Shown: positions 1 to 14,800, numbered from the stretch's first letter. The stretch: DNA of 64,000 bases from Antrodiella citrinella (GCA_004802725.1 SGPM01000098.1:1-64000), one strand, 5' to 3'. Program-made: numbers and translations. Notes: a model not told the origin generated them from the sequence alone.

Positions 1-967
1 GGGGGGAGGGTGAGAAGTATGATGGACGTACAGCGTTGCCTACGAGCTTGAAGATGTTTCCACCAGCTACACCAAATTGAGTTCAGCCCTTGACATCTCT
101 TCGAAACAAAATACCCAGACGCACCTGCACACAACAGAAAATTCGCCGGGCTCGGGCTCACCAGCAAACTCGCAATCTGCAACCCACTGCCCAGCGCGAC
201 GGCCGTCTCGCCGAGGAAGTTGATCGTCTTCGGGTGCGAGTCGAAGTACGGCGCGAACCGACGTATGAAGAAGAGTTTCGCGAACTCGCCGGCGCCGTCT
301 TTGATGATCCATTGCACGGCGACCGCGCCGAAGATGCTCCCCTCTGCGCTCACGCCGACCGAGGACAGGAGGGCTTGGTTGCAGAGCACGGAGACGAGTG
401 TCCCGAGGGTCGTTTCGAAGAACTGGAGGATGTGGTATGGAGCGTATCTAGAACCCACAATCCATATTTTCCAGCTCTTTTCTCGGAGAATTTTTCAAAC
501 GGAAGAGAACGGACTTACGAACGATGTACGGACTGGGGATAGTTCGTGGGCAAGAACATCTGTCTGAACCACGACGAGATTCCCCCGACCGAGCTAGCCA
601 CCGCGGTAGAGATGGCGCCCCCGCTCGCCTCTTTCGACCCGTCCGAGTCGATGTCCCTCCATTCTTTCGTGATTCCCGAAGAGGGGGACCAGGAGAAGTG
701 GTGCTCACGTCCGTCGACGTGTTCGACTGCGAACGGACGCGGTTTCGATATCGATGTTGTCTGTACCGGTGTGAGTGGTGGCTCGGAGGAAGGTGGTCGG
801 GATGGTTGCGAGGAGTGGTACCGTGGCCGAGGAAATCTGGATAGGGTGGAGGAAGAAGTTCGCGGATTCGGTGAGGCATAGCGGAGAGTAGGGAATGTAG
901 ATAGCGGGAAGCAGCGAGTGCTAGAGGCTCTGGGTGTCAGAGAACTTGCGGTGGTCGACCGAAGCAT
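1..967 (-). CDS. RUS/DUF647 family protein, 5' part
   Basis: Partial gene of the Root UVB Sensitive (DUF647) family; it runs off the left edge, so the C-terminus is missing. Exons that keep frame are 967-519, 447-125 and 66 to the edge, with introns of 71 and 58 nt bearing GT-AG ends. The first in-frame ATG is at 967; the opening residues are rich in Ser, Arg and Thr and could be an organelle presequence. Exon 1 ends in FLPTNYPQSV, matching the family's FLP-x-GYP-x-SV start. Exon 2 holds QFFETTLGTLVS, the VQWIIKDGAGEFAK segment and FAPYFDSHPK, all family hallmarks. The molecular function of fungal members is not established; plant members act in UV-B response, vitamin B6 homeostasis and auxin transport. 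Family call is firm; localisation is a guess. Confidence 0.82.
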
Positions 968-2816
968 TATTGCCTGGTGGATCGTCACGGTCCAAAATAA
1001 GCTGTCAAAGTACGAAACCGAGTCTTTGAATCATGTATTCGTGAGGAGTCTATAGTGGATTCGTGATACGATGCATGAGGGTCGGGAGGTTGCACTCGAA
1101 GATGGAGAATTATTGAGACAAAGTCCGCACAAGTTCTTCATTTCGAACATGACTCTGCAGAAAATGTCATCTGCAAGCGCTGGGCGCGACGATTCATCGA
1201 TATTCATGATTCATGTACTCAACGTCAAAGTCTTTGTCAACGGAGTGCATTTCATGGTATTCGGACGATTCAAGCGTGTTGGCAGGAAAAAAGTTAATGA
1301 AGACTTGACATGATCGCATATGGTGCAGATCTAGTATGAGCTCTCTACCGGAGCGTCTCAAGCAGTCCAGTCCGCCAAACCACAGAAAAGGAGCACGAGT
1401 ATTGTTGGTAGAAATCTAACGCGTGTTAACCTTTGCAACATGTGTCTTGTGAAGAAGCTCGAGCAGCTATATCATAGCAATAAATTGAACAGCACAAAAT
1501 ATTCAATTGTCGTACGAACCAACCTAGATCCTCAAGCCTAAATGGCATAGCTTCTGAGTGGATGATTGAAATACCAGCATAGGCAGTGTCGCAATGATAG
1601 AGTGGTGGGAGCACCGGACAGACCAGAGACCACTGAAGATCAACGTGGGTGCCGCCACGACTGCATCGAAGGACCACGCAATATATTGAGCTCGCACGAA
1701 AATATTGGGGATAGATAACTGTGCAACACGTACCATTGTACTCCTGTGTTGCTGCGTAACTCCCGATTCCTCGTCCGAGACGGATGTTGAGATGTTGGGG
1801 TCGGCGACAAGCCGGTCAAGAGAGATGGTCCGATATTGTTGTGAAGCTAGCCTGAAAGTCTGTCAGCTACCGAAACACGATGAGAAAGACGCACATCTGC
1901 CACGGCTACGTGGAAGCAGATAACGTCGTCAAGTAGCTGCGGTACAAGTAAGGCACACGTAGCGGAGGAAATTGATCATGTCGTGACTTGGGTACAGACT
2001 ATATGGGCGCCACCCAACCCCACAAAGATGATACGGGTGAGCTCATCTCGCAATGAGCAATTGCGAGCTTGACATGACAATTGAGACTGCGATACATCTT
2101 TCAGCATGCTTTCGTCGTAAGGTCGAAAAGCGAGACTCACCATTGACACCAAAAAGAGCATCTGCGCGTTCAAAGGATTACGCGGAGTCCGGACGTGCGT
2201 CGAATCACACTCGTGCAGGTCGCTGACTTTGAGATGTAAGTCACGGTGGAAACGACCAAGACCTGCAGCGATCATTCCAAATAGTGACATAAGTCGAATG
2301 ATCAAGCGTAAGGATTGACTTGGTCTTCGACGAAAAGTACCATCGATAGTATGCAATGAGGTTGGTACACGTTGAAAACAGGTGGTAAATTATCGAAAGT
2401 AGAATCGTCTGCCGAGAGCTGGACGCAGTCGGAAGACCGATGACACCCTCGAGTAGATTGAAAGCGATTGGGGGAAATTAGGACGTAGACCAGCCGTCTT
2501 GCAGGTTTCTCAATAGACAGGACCCAAGGCTTGTTGTACATGAATGATTCTGAGGGGGGGGCAAGTGATCACGCCATGGCTGAGTGGGAAGAGCAGCAGA
2601 GAAACCCCAGAGACTCGATGAGGAGGCTATTGATCTAGACGCCCATAATAATTGCGGAGGGGTGACGCGGGGGACAGTTTCTTTGGGGCGCGTGTGGGTT
2701 GGGGACTGCTCAAATAAAATACTCGTCCGGGTTCGTCTTCACCCTCATCCCCTCAGACCGTCTCGTTTCTCTCTTCCTCGTCACCGTCGTTGCCATCGTC
2801 CAAGACGACTGCGACA
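968..2816. other. gene-poor stretch, promoter of FAS at right end
   Basis: No gene could be supported. Short open frames on the minus strand between about 1430 and 2540 include hydrophobic pieces with possible splice sites, but no family is recognisable and no frame-consistent chain could be built. The last few hundred bases before 2817 are CT-rich and probably hold the FAS promoter and 5' UTR. Confidence 0.4.
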
Positions 2817-5800
2817 ATGGCGTCCACACAAAATGGTCACCCCGGTCATCTCGCATCCCGCCCCATCTTCATCCAATCCGGTGCCATTAGAGTGAGTTCC
2901 GTGTCTTTAGCGTGTTTCCGACACCGTCTATCATCCATATATGCGTTCCCTCGCGTTCCCCGTCGTGACGGACGCGTTTTCATGTGCTCCGACCTGCCTT
3001 GTGATAATGCTTCGCTCATGCTTATTTTCTAACACTTGGCTTACGCAAGTACATGAACACGCATGCTCACATTCATCTCTCTGCATAGATCTCAATCCCA
3101 GTCCCTGCGCAAGGCGACGAATGGGTGGCTGCCGAAGTCCTTAGAGACGAGTTTGCCCAGGAGCAAATCATCATAGACTCCGTAGAAGAATCGCCCGAAG
3201 CGTCAGTAGAGCTTTTTGCTCGCTTCCTGGCGTTCGCTGGTCAAAAGCTCGATCTCGAGCCTGCATCATCTTCCCCCCGCACTGCCGTTCTTTTGAGCGT
3301 GCTCAAGAGCTTCACCGAGACCTACCTCTCCGAGCAAGACATCCACAACGTCACTGCTTCTTACGCGCCAGACGTCCGCAAGGCCGTTCTCACTTCCTAC
3401 TATGTTGCTCTCGCCAAGCTTGAGGCGAAGAAAATCTCCGACATTCCTCGCGCACCTGTTTCAGCCCTCCTCACTGCTGCAACCAAGGGTGACGCGTCGA
3501 TCTACGCGCTTTTCGGTGGTCAAGGTACCAACGAAGTCTACTTTGATGAGCTCCAGACGCTCTACGACACCTACAGACCCTACGTCGAGTCGTTCCTCCA
3601 GACGATCACGAACGACGTGCTCGTTCCTCTCGCCGAGGATAATGAAGACACCAACTACTATAGTCACGGATTGGACGTAACGTCCTGGCTCTCGGGAGCT
3701 GTTCCCCGTCCCGCTACCGCATACCTTGCCTCGATCCCTGTATCGTTCCCCCTCATCGGGCTCACACAGCTCACACAATACCTCGTCACTCTCCGAGTGG
3801 CTAATCTCACTCCAGGAGAGCTCCGTTCACGTTTCGCTGGTACCACCGGTCATTCCCAGGGTCTAGGATCCGCTGTTTGTATCGCTGCTTCCGACAGCTA
3901 CGAGTCATTCGTCGCCAACGCGCTCAAGACTTTGAAGTGGTTATTCTTCTGTGGTCTCCGCGGCCAGCACTTTTTCCCCATCCTCGCTCTGGAGCCTTCT
4001 ATCATCCAGGACTGCGTTGAGGGCGGCGAAGGTGCTCCCTCCCCCATGCTTTCGGTTACTGGTCTCTCCCAGAAGGACCTCGAGGTCCACATCAAGAAGA
4101 CCAACACTCATCTCCCCTCGAACTCGCTGCTTCAGATCTCCCTCATCAACGGCACGAAGGCGTTCGTCGTGACCGGTCCCGCTCGCGCTCTCTATGGTCT
4201 CGTGGCCAGTTTGAGGAAGGTCAGGGCGCCATCCAGCCTCGACCAGAGCAAGATTCCCTTCTCGCAGAGGAAGCCCGTATTCTCTGTTCGTTTTCTCGTC
4301 GTCAACGTTCCCTACCACAGCGACTTCCTCAAGGGCGCGACCGAGGAGATGTACCAGTATGACTTGGAGAACCAGGAATTGTGGAAGCCAGAGGATCTCG
4401 CCATCCCCGTGTTCCATACCGAGAATGGTACGTCTTGCTTCTATCCCTCAGACTATTTGGCTAATGGCGTGTTCAGGCTCTGATCTCCGCAGCCTCTCTG
4501 GCTCTCTGACGAAGTCTTTGTGCGACCAGATCTTCACCCTGACCATGAACTGGGTCAATGCGACCAAGTTTCCCGAGACTGCAACTCACGCCGTCGACTT
4601 CGGTCCCGGTGGCCTCAGCGGTATCGGTCCCCTCACCTCCCGTAACTTGGAAGGTCGTGGTGTACGCGTCATCATTACTGGAGACAAGACGAAGGGCAAC
4701 GCGGAGCTGTTCGATGCTCAGAACTTGAAGAAGGAGGTGTGGTGGAAGAGCTTCATTCCCAGTCTCGTCAAGACAAGGTACGTGTTTTGCGTCTCTTTCA
4801 TCTCGTACGGCATCATTGACTCGCCTTCCATAGCGATGGCACCCTCCACATCGACTCCCCCTTCTCCCGTCTGTTGGGCAAGCCGCCCGTCATGGTCGCG
4901 GGTATGACGCCCACGACTGTCAAGGCTGGTTTCGTCTCTGCTGTTCTCGATGCTGGCTTCCATGTCGAGCTCGGAGGAGGAGGACACTACAGCCCGGCTG
5001 CGCTCCGTGCTAAAGTCGCCGAGATCCAGACGAAAATCCCTGCTGGTGTCGGTCTCACTTTGAACTCCCTCTACATCAACCCCCGTCAATTCGGCTTCCA
5101 GTTCCCTCTGTGGCAGGAGATGCGCCGCGAGGGTGTTCCTATAGAAGGCTTCTGTGTCGCTGCTGGTATCCCCAGCTCAGAGAAGGGTGCTGAGATCATC
5201 GAGGGTCTCAAGGCTGCTGGTATCAAGCACGTCTCGTTCAAGCCCGGATCCGTCGACGGTATCCGCCAGGTTATCAACATCGCGTCCGCTCACCCCGACT
5301 TCCCTATCATCATGCAGTGGACCGGAGGACGTGCGGGTGGACACCACTCTTGCGAAGACTTCCACCAGCCCATCATCGCTACCTACGGTGCTATCCGCAA
5401 CCAGCCCAACATCTGTTTGATTGCGGGTTCCGGGTTCGGTGGTGCTGACGACCTCTGGCCTTACCTCACCGGTGACTGGTCCGTTGAGCAGTTCGGTCTA
5501 CAGCCCATGCCATTCGACGGTTACCTCTTCGCGTCCCGCGTCATGGTCGCCAAAGAGGCTCACTCGAGCTCTGGAGTCAAGGACCTCATCGTCGCCGCTC
5601 GTGGTGTCGACGACGCTCAGTGGGAGGGCACCTACGCCAAGGAGACCGGCGGTATTCTCACCGTCCGCTCGGAGCTCGGTGAGCCTATCCATAAAATCGC
5701 TACTCGCGCCGTCAAGCTATGGAAGGAGTTCGACAACACCGTGTTCAACCTGCCAAAGGACAAGCGCGCTGCGTGGTTGGCGGAGCGCAAGGCGGATGTC

Positions 5801-8800
5801 ATTGCGAAACTCAACAAGGACTTTGCTAAGCCGTGGTTTGGGTGGAAGAAGGATGGACGCGTCGTGGAGGATATCGCTGACATGACTTATGAGGAGGTAT
5901 CTCTCCGTATGGTGCGCTTGATGTACGTCGGCCACGAGGAGCGTTGGATCGATGTGTCGCTCAGGAACCTCACTGGTGACTGGCTGCGTCGTGTCGAGGA
6001 GCGTTTCGCCGGTGTCAACGGCGGTGGAGCCAAGGTTTCTATCCTGCAGTCGTACACTACCCTCGACAAGCCCTCTGCCGTTGTTGAGGACTTCTTCAGG
6101 AAGTACATCGCTGCTACTGAGCAGCTCCTCGCGTCGGAGGACAAGGCTTACTTCCTCGCCATCTCGCAGCGTCCAGGTCAGAAGCCCGCGCCTTTCATTC
6201 CTATCCTTGATGCTAGCTTCGAGGTTTGGTTCAAGAAGGTGAGTATCTTGTCGTATTTCACAGAGTCTATGCGCTTACGGACGGCATGTTTAGGATTCTC
6301 TCTGGGCTGCCGAGGATGTTGAGGCCGTCTTCGACCAGGACCCCCAGCGTGTCTGCATTCTGCAGGGCCCCGTCGCTGCCAAGCACTCCGTGATCAAGGA
6401 CGAGCCCGTCAAGGACATACTCGGCAACATCGTCAACTTGCTCGCTCAGAAGTTGCTTGAACGTTCCTACGGTGGCGACATCAGCAAGGTCCCGACTATC
6501 GACTACCTCGGTGTCCGCCCCCTCGCTCTTCCTGAAACTATCGCTGCTACTCTTGGTGTTGAGCGTGAGATCACGGCGAAGGCCATCACTTATACCATCG
6601 GCAAGACTGTCCCCGAGACTGCTCTCTGGTTGGAGACACTCGCCGGTCCCCGCCTCGACTGGACCCGCGCCCTTCTCATCTCGTCCAACATCGTCCAGGG
6701 TGCGAGCTATGTCGACAACCCCATGCGCCGTCTCTTCGCTCCTCGTCCCAACCAGAAGGTCGTCGTGGAGACTACCTCCGAGGGCACTCCCGTCGCTCTC
6801 GTTCTCTACGGCTCCGCCCGCTCGTACGGCGAGCACAAGTCCGACTTCAAGGCGGTCGAGGCTCGCTTCGACGCGGTCAAGTCCCAGATTGATGTCACGC
6901 TCTTCGAGGACCGCGAGGATGTCTCTGTCCCCTTGTATCTTCATTACGAGTACAAGCCCTCGCAGGGCTGGGCTCCCATCCACGAAATCGCGGGAGACCG
7001 CAACACGCGTATCAAGGACTTCTACTGGAGGTTGTGGTTTGGTGATAACGAGACCCTTCCTAAGGAGCTTAACGTTCGTGATACTTTCGTCGGACCTGAG
7101 GTCACTATCGAGGAGGATACCGTGGAGGACTTCTGTTCCGTTATTGGGAACCAGGGTGAGGCCTTCAAGACGACGAGGAACAAGGAGGTGCAAGCTCCTA
7201 TGGATTTCGCCATCGTTACCGGCTGGCAGGTATGTATCTGTGGTTTCCTCATATGTCTTCGGTCGCCGATTGTTTTTTGATTCGCAGGCGATCATGAAGT
7301 CGGTCTTCCCTTCGACGATTGACGGCGATCTCCTCAAGTTGGTCCATCTTTCCAACGGCTTCCGTGTCTTCCCCGACACCACTCCTCTCAAGGCCGGTGA
7401 CGTCTGCAAGGCTGAAGGCAAGATTCAGTCCGTCGTCATCACCGATGCTGGCAAGGCCGTCAAGGTCAAGGGCGTCATCAGCCGCGACGGCAAGCCCGTC
7501 GTCGAGGTTGTCTCTTCTTTCCTCTACCGTGGTCGTTTCACCGACTTCGAGAACACATTCGAGGTCATCGAGGAGCCCGATTACGTCGTGGACGTCGGGA
7601 CCGAATCTTCCGTCGGCGTCCTCCAGAGCAAGGAATGGTTTGAGTGGGACGACGAGACCAAGCCTCTCAAGGCCGGTACGAGCCTCATCTTCCGCGTCAA
7701 GTCGGACGTGACCTACCGCAACAAGACATGCTTCAAGACCGTCTCCGTCAGCGGCTCGATCTTCGTCAAGGACTCCATCAAGCAGCTCGTCAGGGTCGGG
7801 TCTGTTGACTTCCAGCAGGACGACTCCCGCGGCAACCCTGTTGCTGAGTACATTCGCCGTCATGGCGTTGCGCAGGGTCTCGAGACTCCTCTGCCTAACG
7901 GTGGATACACTGTCGCGTCGTCGCCTGGGTTCACTGTGTTCAATTCGCCTAACACCAACGAGCCGTACTCTAAGGTTTCTGGAGACTTCAACCCGATCCA
8001 CGTCAACCCTTACTTTGCGGACTTCGCTGCGCTGCCTGGTACTATCACCCATGGCATGTGGTCTAGCGCTGCTACTAGGAGGTACTTGGAGACTGTCGTT
8101 GCTCAAGGTCAGCCGAACAGGGTTGTTAGGTACGTTTTTTATTTCGTCCAGCTTGCTTTTCGTTGACTCATTCTCATCCACAGCTACGACGTCTCGTTCG
8201 TTGGTATGGTCCTTCCCGGCGACGAGCTGAAGGTCGTCATCAAGCACACCGCTATGCGCGACGGCCACATGGTCACCAAAGTCGAGACCATCAACCAGCG
8301 TGGAGAGAAGGTCATTGACGGTACCGCCGAGGTTGCTCAGGCCAACACTGTCTACGTCTTCACTGGTCAGGGCTCGCAAGAGCAGGGTATGGGAATGGAG
8401 CTCTACAACAACTCTCCTGCTGCCAAGGCTGTCTGGGACGGTGCCGACGAGCACTTGACCGCCGTGTACGGCTTCAGCATCGTCGAGATCGTGAAGAACA
8501 ACCCGAAGGAGCACACGATCCATTTCGGTGGTATCAAGGGCCAGGTCATTCGTCAACGCTACATGGACATGACCTACGACACACTCGACAAGGACGGCAA
8601 CGTCAAGACGCTCCCGCTTTTCGGCGACATCAACGTCCGCACTCAGCGGTACACGTTCTCTCACCCTGGCGGTCTCTTATTCGCCACGCAGTTTGCCCAG
8701 ATTGCGCTCGTCGTCACTGAGAAGGCTGCGTTTGAGGATATGCGCGCGAAGGGCTTCGTCCAGACTGGCGCGCCTTTCGCTGGTCACTCTCTCGGAGAGT

Positions 8801-11800
8801 ATTCTGCTCTCGCGTCCGTCGCTGACGTCCTCCCCATCTCTTCACTCGTCGATGTTGTCTTCTATCGTGGTATCACCATGCAGCGTGCTGTCGAGCGTGA
8901 CGTGTATAACCGCTCGAACTATGCGATGTGCGCTGTCAACCCGAGCAGGATCTCCAAGACGTTCAATGACGCGGCGCTTCGTGAGGTCGTGGACAACATC
9001 TCGCACCGCACTGGTGCTTTGCTGGAGATTGTGAACTTCAACGTCGAGGTACGTTTCTGGTCGCAACATCTCATTAACAATGTCTGATTGACGTATGTTT
9101 TATAGGGTCAACAATACGTGTGCGCGGGTGAACTTCTCGCCCTGCAGACGTTGACCAACGTCCTCAACTACCTCAAGATTGAGAAGATCGACATTGGCAA
9201 GGTACGTCTCATTGGTCGTGGCGTTGACGACATATACTGATTACATGTTCCAGTTGACGGAGAAGTTCACTGTTGAGCAAGTCAAGGAGATGCTCGGCGA
9301 GATCGTGGACTCATGCCACGCCAAGGCGACGGAACAGCAGGCCGCCGAGGGCTTCATCAAGCTCGAGCGCGGTTTCGCTACTATCCCTCTCCCTGGCATT
9401 GATGTGCCGTTCCATTCTCGTTACCTCTGGGCTGGTGTCATGCCCTTCCGTGCATGTAAGTTTCATTTCCTTCCCTCTCGTATCACTGAACTCACCCTTG
9501 CGCTCGTCAGACCTCTCAAAGAAGATCAGCGCATCGCAGATCGACCCCGACATGCTCATTGGCCGCTACGTCCCCAACTTGGTCGCCAAGCCCTTCGAGC
9601 TCTCGAAGGAGTACATTCAGCTCATCTACGACCAAACACTCTCCCCTCGCCTCGATAAGGTCCTGCGCAAGTGGGACCAGGAGAACTGGGATGGTGTCGA
9701 GCAACGCCAGAAGCTCACATACGTCACCCTCGTTGAGTTGCTCGCGTACCAGTTCGCCTCGCCCGTGCGGTGGATTGAGACTCAGGATATCTTGTTTGTC
9801 AAGTACCATTTCGAGCGTTTGATTGAGATCGGTCCTTCCCCGACGCTCACTGGCATGGCGACGCGCACGCTCAAGGCCAAGTACGAGACCAAGGATGACT
9901 CTGTCAGCCACCGTCGTGCTATCCTTTGTCACTCCAAGAACGGCAAGGAGGTCTACTATCAGTTCGAGGACGAGCCCGAGGCCGCTGAAGAAGAGGCCCC
10001 TGCTGAGTCTGCTGCTCCCGTCGCCGGTGCTCCTGTTGCTGTATCTGCTGCGGCCGCCCCTGCTCCTCCTGCCGCCGGTGCGGCTGCTATCGAGGATGTT
10101 CCTCTCAAGGCCCTTGAAATTCTCCACATCATCGTCGCTCAGAAGCTCAAGAAGAAGCTCGAGGAGATTCCTCTCTCCAAGTCCGTCAAGGACCTCGTCG
10201 GCGGCAAGTCCACCATGCAGAACGAGATTCTGGGTGACCTGGGTCTCGAGTTCACGTCTGCGCCTGAGAAGGGCGAGGAGCTACCTCTCGAGGAACTTGG
10301 TTCTGCTCTCAGCATCGGCCACTCTGGCAACCTCGGCAAGTACACGTCGAGCCTCATCTCTCGTCTCATCGGAGGCAAGATGCCTGGAGGCTTCAACCAG
10401 TCCGCTATCAAGTCGTACCTTTCCAAGTCCTGGGGTCTCGGGTCTCAGCGTGCTGATGGTGTGCTGCTCCTCGCAACCACTCAGGAGCCCCCCAAGCGTC
10501 TCGCTTCCGACGTGGAGGCGAAGGCATACCTCGACATCGTCGTCCAGCAATACGCTCAACGCTCTGGGATCTCTCTATCTGCAGGCGCTGCCAGCGGTGG
10601 AGGAGGCGGTGGAGGCGGAGGTGCCGTGATCAACAGCGAAGAGTTCGTCAAGTTCCAGTCCGACCAGGAGAAGTTCGCCATGCAGCAGATCGAGGTCTAC
10701 ATGCGCTACCTCAAGCGCGACTCGCGTGCGGGTGAGATCAAGTTCGACGCAGAGAAGGTTCGCGCAGAGGGCTTGCAAGATCGTTTGGACAGTATCACTC
10801 GCGAGCACGGCGATACCTACCTTGATGGCATTCAGCCTCGCTTCGACGCGCTCAAGGCCCGCCACTTCGACTCGTCGTGGAACTGGGTTCGTCAGGACGC
10901 CCTCCTCATGTGGTACGACATCATCTTCGGTCGTCTCACTACCGTCGACCGTGAGATCACTGCTCGCTGCATTGCGATCATGAACCGTGCCGACCCCGCT
11001 CTCGTCGAGTACATGCAGTACTACGTTGAGCAGTGCGATCCTAGCCGTGGCGAGACCTACCACCTTGCCAAGCAATTCGGTCAGCAGCTCATGGAGAACT
11101 GTCGCGAAGTTCTCGGACAGCCCCCTCTGTACAAGGATGGTGAGTAATCATTATACGTCGTTGATCTTCGGCTTGACTAATGCATGTTTCTAGTTACTTT
11201 CCCCACCGCTCCTCAGACTGAGGTCACGGAGAAGGGCGAGATCAAGTACACCGAGGTCGTTCGTGAGAACGTCCGCAAGTTGGAGTCCTACGTCGAAGAG
11301 ATGGCCAGCGGCGACACTATTTCCGCCCCTACCAACATCCAGAAGATTCAGGAAGACGTCCTCAAGCTCTGGAACGTCGTCAAGAGCCAGCCAGAGATCA
11401 GCGAGGAGCAGAAGAACCGCGTCAAGGCGCTCTACGAGGGCGTTGTGCGCTCTCTCCGCAAACGTCCTGACCCTCGTGTCCGCCCTGGAGTCCCTCGTAC
11501 TCGTCGGTCTTCGTCTCAGTTCCTTCGTCCTCAAGTTTCTGGCATCACGTCCGTTACTGCCGACAAGGTCCCTCTCCTCCACTTGAAGCGCAAGGTCGGC
11601 ACCACCTGGGAGTATTCTAGCAACCTCACTGGCGTGTACCTCGACATCCTCCACGAGATCGCCACTTCTGGTACCACCTTCAAGGACAAGAATGCCCTCC
11701 TCACTGGAGTCGGCAAAGCCTCCATTGGAGTTGAGATCGTCAAGGGTCTTTTGTCTGGCGGTGCTCGCGTCGTCATCACCACTTCTCGTTACAGCCGTGC

Positions 11801-14800
11801 CACCGTTGAGTACTACCAGGGCATCTTCCAGAGGTTCGGTAGCAAGGGTTCCGCCTTGACTGTCGTTCCCTTCAACCAGGGTTCCAAGCAGGACGTTGAG
11901 GCCCTTATTGACTACATCTACACTACGCTCGGCATGGATCTCGACTACATCATTCCCTTCGCCGCCGTCCCCGAGAACGGACGTGAGATCGACGGTCTCG
12001 ACGACAAATCTGAGTTGGCCCACCGCATCATGTTGGTCAACCTCCTCCGTCTCCTCGGTGCCGTCAAGATCAAGAAGGCATCCCGCCACTTCGTCACCCG
12101 TCCCACTCAAGTCATCCTTCCTTTGTCGCCCAACCACGGTCTGTTCGGTAATGACGGTCTCTACTCCGAGTCCAAGATCTCTTTGGAGACTCTCTTCAAC
12201 CGTTGGAGCTCCGAGAGCTGGGGTGAATACCTCTGTCTCGCTGGTGCTGTCATTGGGTAAGTCCCTCTCTCCTGTTCGTCTCTCGCATATGACTAACATT
12301 TTTGCAGATGGACTCGTGGTACTGGTTTGATGGATTCCTCCGACACCATCGCCGCTGAGCTCGAGAGCCACGGTGTCCGCACCTTCTCCGCCAAGGAGAT
12401 GGCGTTCAACGTCCTCGGTCTCATGCATCCCCTTCTTTTCAGCATCACTCAGGTTGAACCCATCTGGGCCGACTTGAACGGTGGTATGGACAGGCTTCCA
12501 GACCTTGCCGATATCACCCTTCGCATCCGCGAGAGTCTGCAGAAGAAGAGCGAGCTCCGTCGCGCTATCGCTCGTGACAACGCTGCCGACTTCAAGAGCA
12601 TCAACGGCGTCCAGGCCGAGCGCGTCTTGGAGACCGTCAACATTACTCCTCGCGCGAACTTCAAGTTCGATTTCCCTGTCTTGGAACCCTCTGAGTCTTT
12701 CGCTGACCTGTCCAAACTTGCGGGCATGGTCGACCTCGAGCAGGTTGTGGTCGTTACCGGTTTCGCTGAGGTTGGCCCATGGGGTAGCTCGCGTACCCGT
12801 TGGGAGATGGAAGCGCGTGGGGAGTTCACTATCGAGGGCTGCATCGAGATGGCCTGGCTTATGGGTTTCATCAAGCACTTTGACGGACGCCTCAAGGACG
12901 GATCCCTCTACGTCGGTTGGGTCGACTCCAAGTCAGCTGAGCCCGTTGACGACAAGGATGTCAGAGCTAGATACGAGAAGGACATCCTCGAGCATGCCGG
13001 CATCCGTCTCATCGGTAAGTACCTCCTCTGGAATGACTTTGTGATTCGTGATTGAACGATTACTGCAACAGAGCCTGAGTTGTTCCGTGGCTACGACCCG
13101 TTGAAGAAGATCTTCCACCAGGAAGTCGAGCTCATCCACGATCTCGAGCCCTTCGAAGCTGCTGAGGTTGAGGCCGAGAAGTTCAAGTACGAGCACGGCG
13201 ACAAGTGCGACATCTGGGCTGGCGAAGGCGGACAGTGGTTCGTCAAGTTCAAGAAGGGAGCTCGCGTCTTCATCCCCAAGGCTTTCCAGTTCAACCGTCT
13301 CGTGGGCGGTCAGATTCCAACTGGCTGGGACGCAGGACGCTACGGTATTCCTGATGACATCATCAGTCAGGTTGACCGCTGCGCTTTGTGGACTCTGGTT
13401 TGCGCTGCTGAAGCCCTCAACATGTCTGGTATCACCGATTCTTACGAACTTTACCAGCACATGCATCCTGCAGATGTCGGTTCCAGTATCGGTTCCGGTA
13501 TGGGTGGTGTCGTGAGTATGGCGAAGATGTTCAAGGATCGTCGGGACGAGAAGGAAGTCTCGAATGATGTTCTTCAGGAGACGTACGTTTTAGCTGCTCT
13601 CAGACTTTCCTTTTCGTATGACTCATATTTTTCAACAGTTTCATCAACACCGTTGCTGGTTGGGTCAACCTTTTACTGTTATCCTCCAGCGGCCCGATCA
13701 AGATCCCTGTCGGTGCTTGGTGAGTATCATGTCTTGTTGTCAAACAAGGCTTGTTCTGACGAAATGGTACGTTTAGCGCCACTGCTTTGCAGTCGGTCGA
13801 GATCGCCTGCGATACGCTTCTCTCTGGAAAGGCTAAAGTCATGCTCGCTGGTGGTTTCGACGATCTCAGCGAAGAGGGTTCCTACGAGTTCGCCAACATG
13901 AAGGCCACTAGCAACTCTGTGACTGAATTCGCAATGGGCCGTGAGCCAGCTGAGATGTCACGACCTACAACCACGACTCGTTCTGGCGTGAGTATCGACT
14001 TCCATACAACATTTCGTTCGGCACTTACGCCTGTTCAACAGTTCATGGAGTCTATGGGCTCCGGTGTTCAAGTTCTCATGTCCGCCAAGACTGCGCTCGA
14101 GCTGGGTGCGCCCATCCGCGCCATCGTCGGATTCACCTCGACGTCCAGGTATGTTCTTTTCCCTTTCGTTTATACTCCTGCTTATAGGTTCGTAGTGACA
14201 AGGCTGGTCGTTCCGTTCCTGCACCTGGTCGTGGAGCTCTTTCCATCGCCAGAGAAGTTCCCTCCGAACATCCTCTGCCTATCCTTGACCTTGAGTACCG
14301 CGCACGCCAGATGGCTTTCCGGCGCAAGCAGGTCTCCCAGTGGCTTTCCAACGAGCAAGAGCTGCTTCGTGACGAGATCGAGTTCCGCAAGAGCAAAGGC
14401 GAATCCCTTGATGACAGCTTCTTCTCGACCAGGATTGCCGACATCGAGAAGGAAGCTGCTCGACAGGAGAAGGAAGCCTTGGCGACGTACGGTATGCTTC
14501 AAGGAAGCGATCCTCGTATCGCGCCCTTGAGACGAGCACTCGCTGTGTGGGGTCTCACTGCGGACGACATCGGTGTCTTGTCTATCCACGGTACCAGCAC
14601 TGGTGCTAACGAAGCNAATGAGACTCACATNTGGAACGATGTCTTCACCAACCTCAANCGCACCGCTGGCAACGCCGTGCCCATCATGGCGCAAAAGAGC
14701 TTGTGTGGTCACGCTAAGGGTGGCTCTGCTGCCTGGCAGTTNACNGGTCTCATGCAGAGTGTCACATCTGGTGTCGTTCCCGGCAACCGCAACGCTGAGT

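Noticed and set aside
6267..7421. A 384-codon minus-strand open frame
   Set aside because: Antisense to the synthase reductase/dehydratase region; composition typical of a shadow frame.
7249..8664. A 471-codon open frame on the minus strand inside the fatty acid synthase
   Set aside because: It is antisense to conserved synthase domains, crosses synthase introns, has low-complexity composition and no recognisable domain. Strong third-position C/G bias in the real gene keeps the opposite strand open.
11190..12878. A 562-codon minus-strand open frame
   Set aside because: Same explanation: antisense to the ketoreductase region of the synthase, no motif, no start context.
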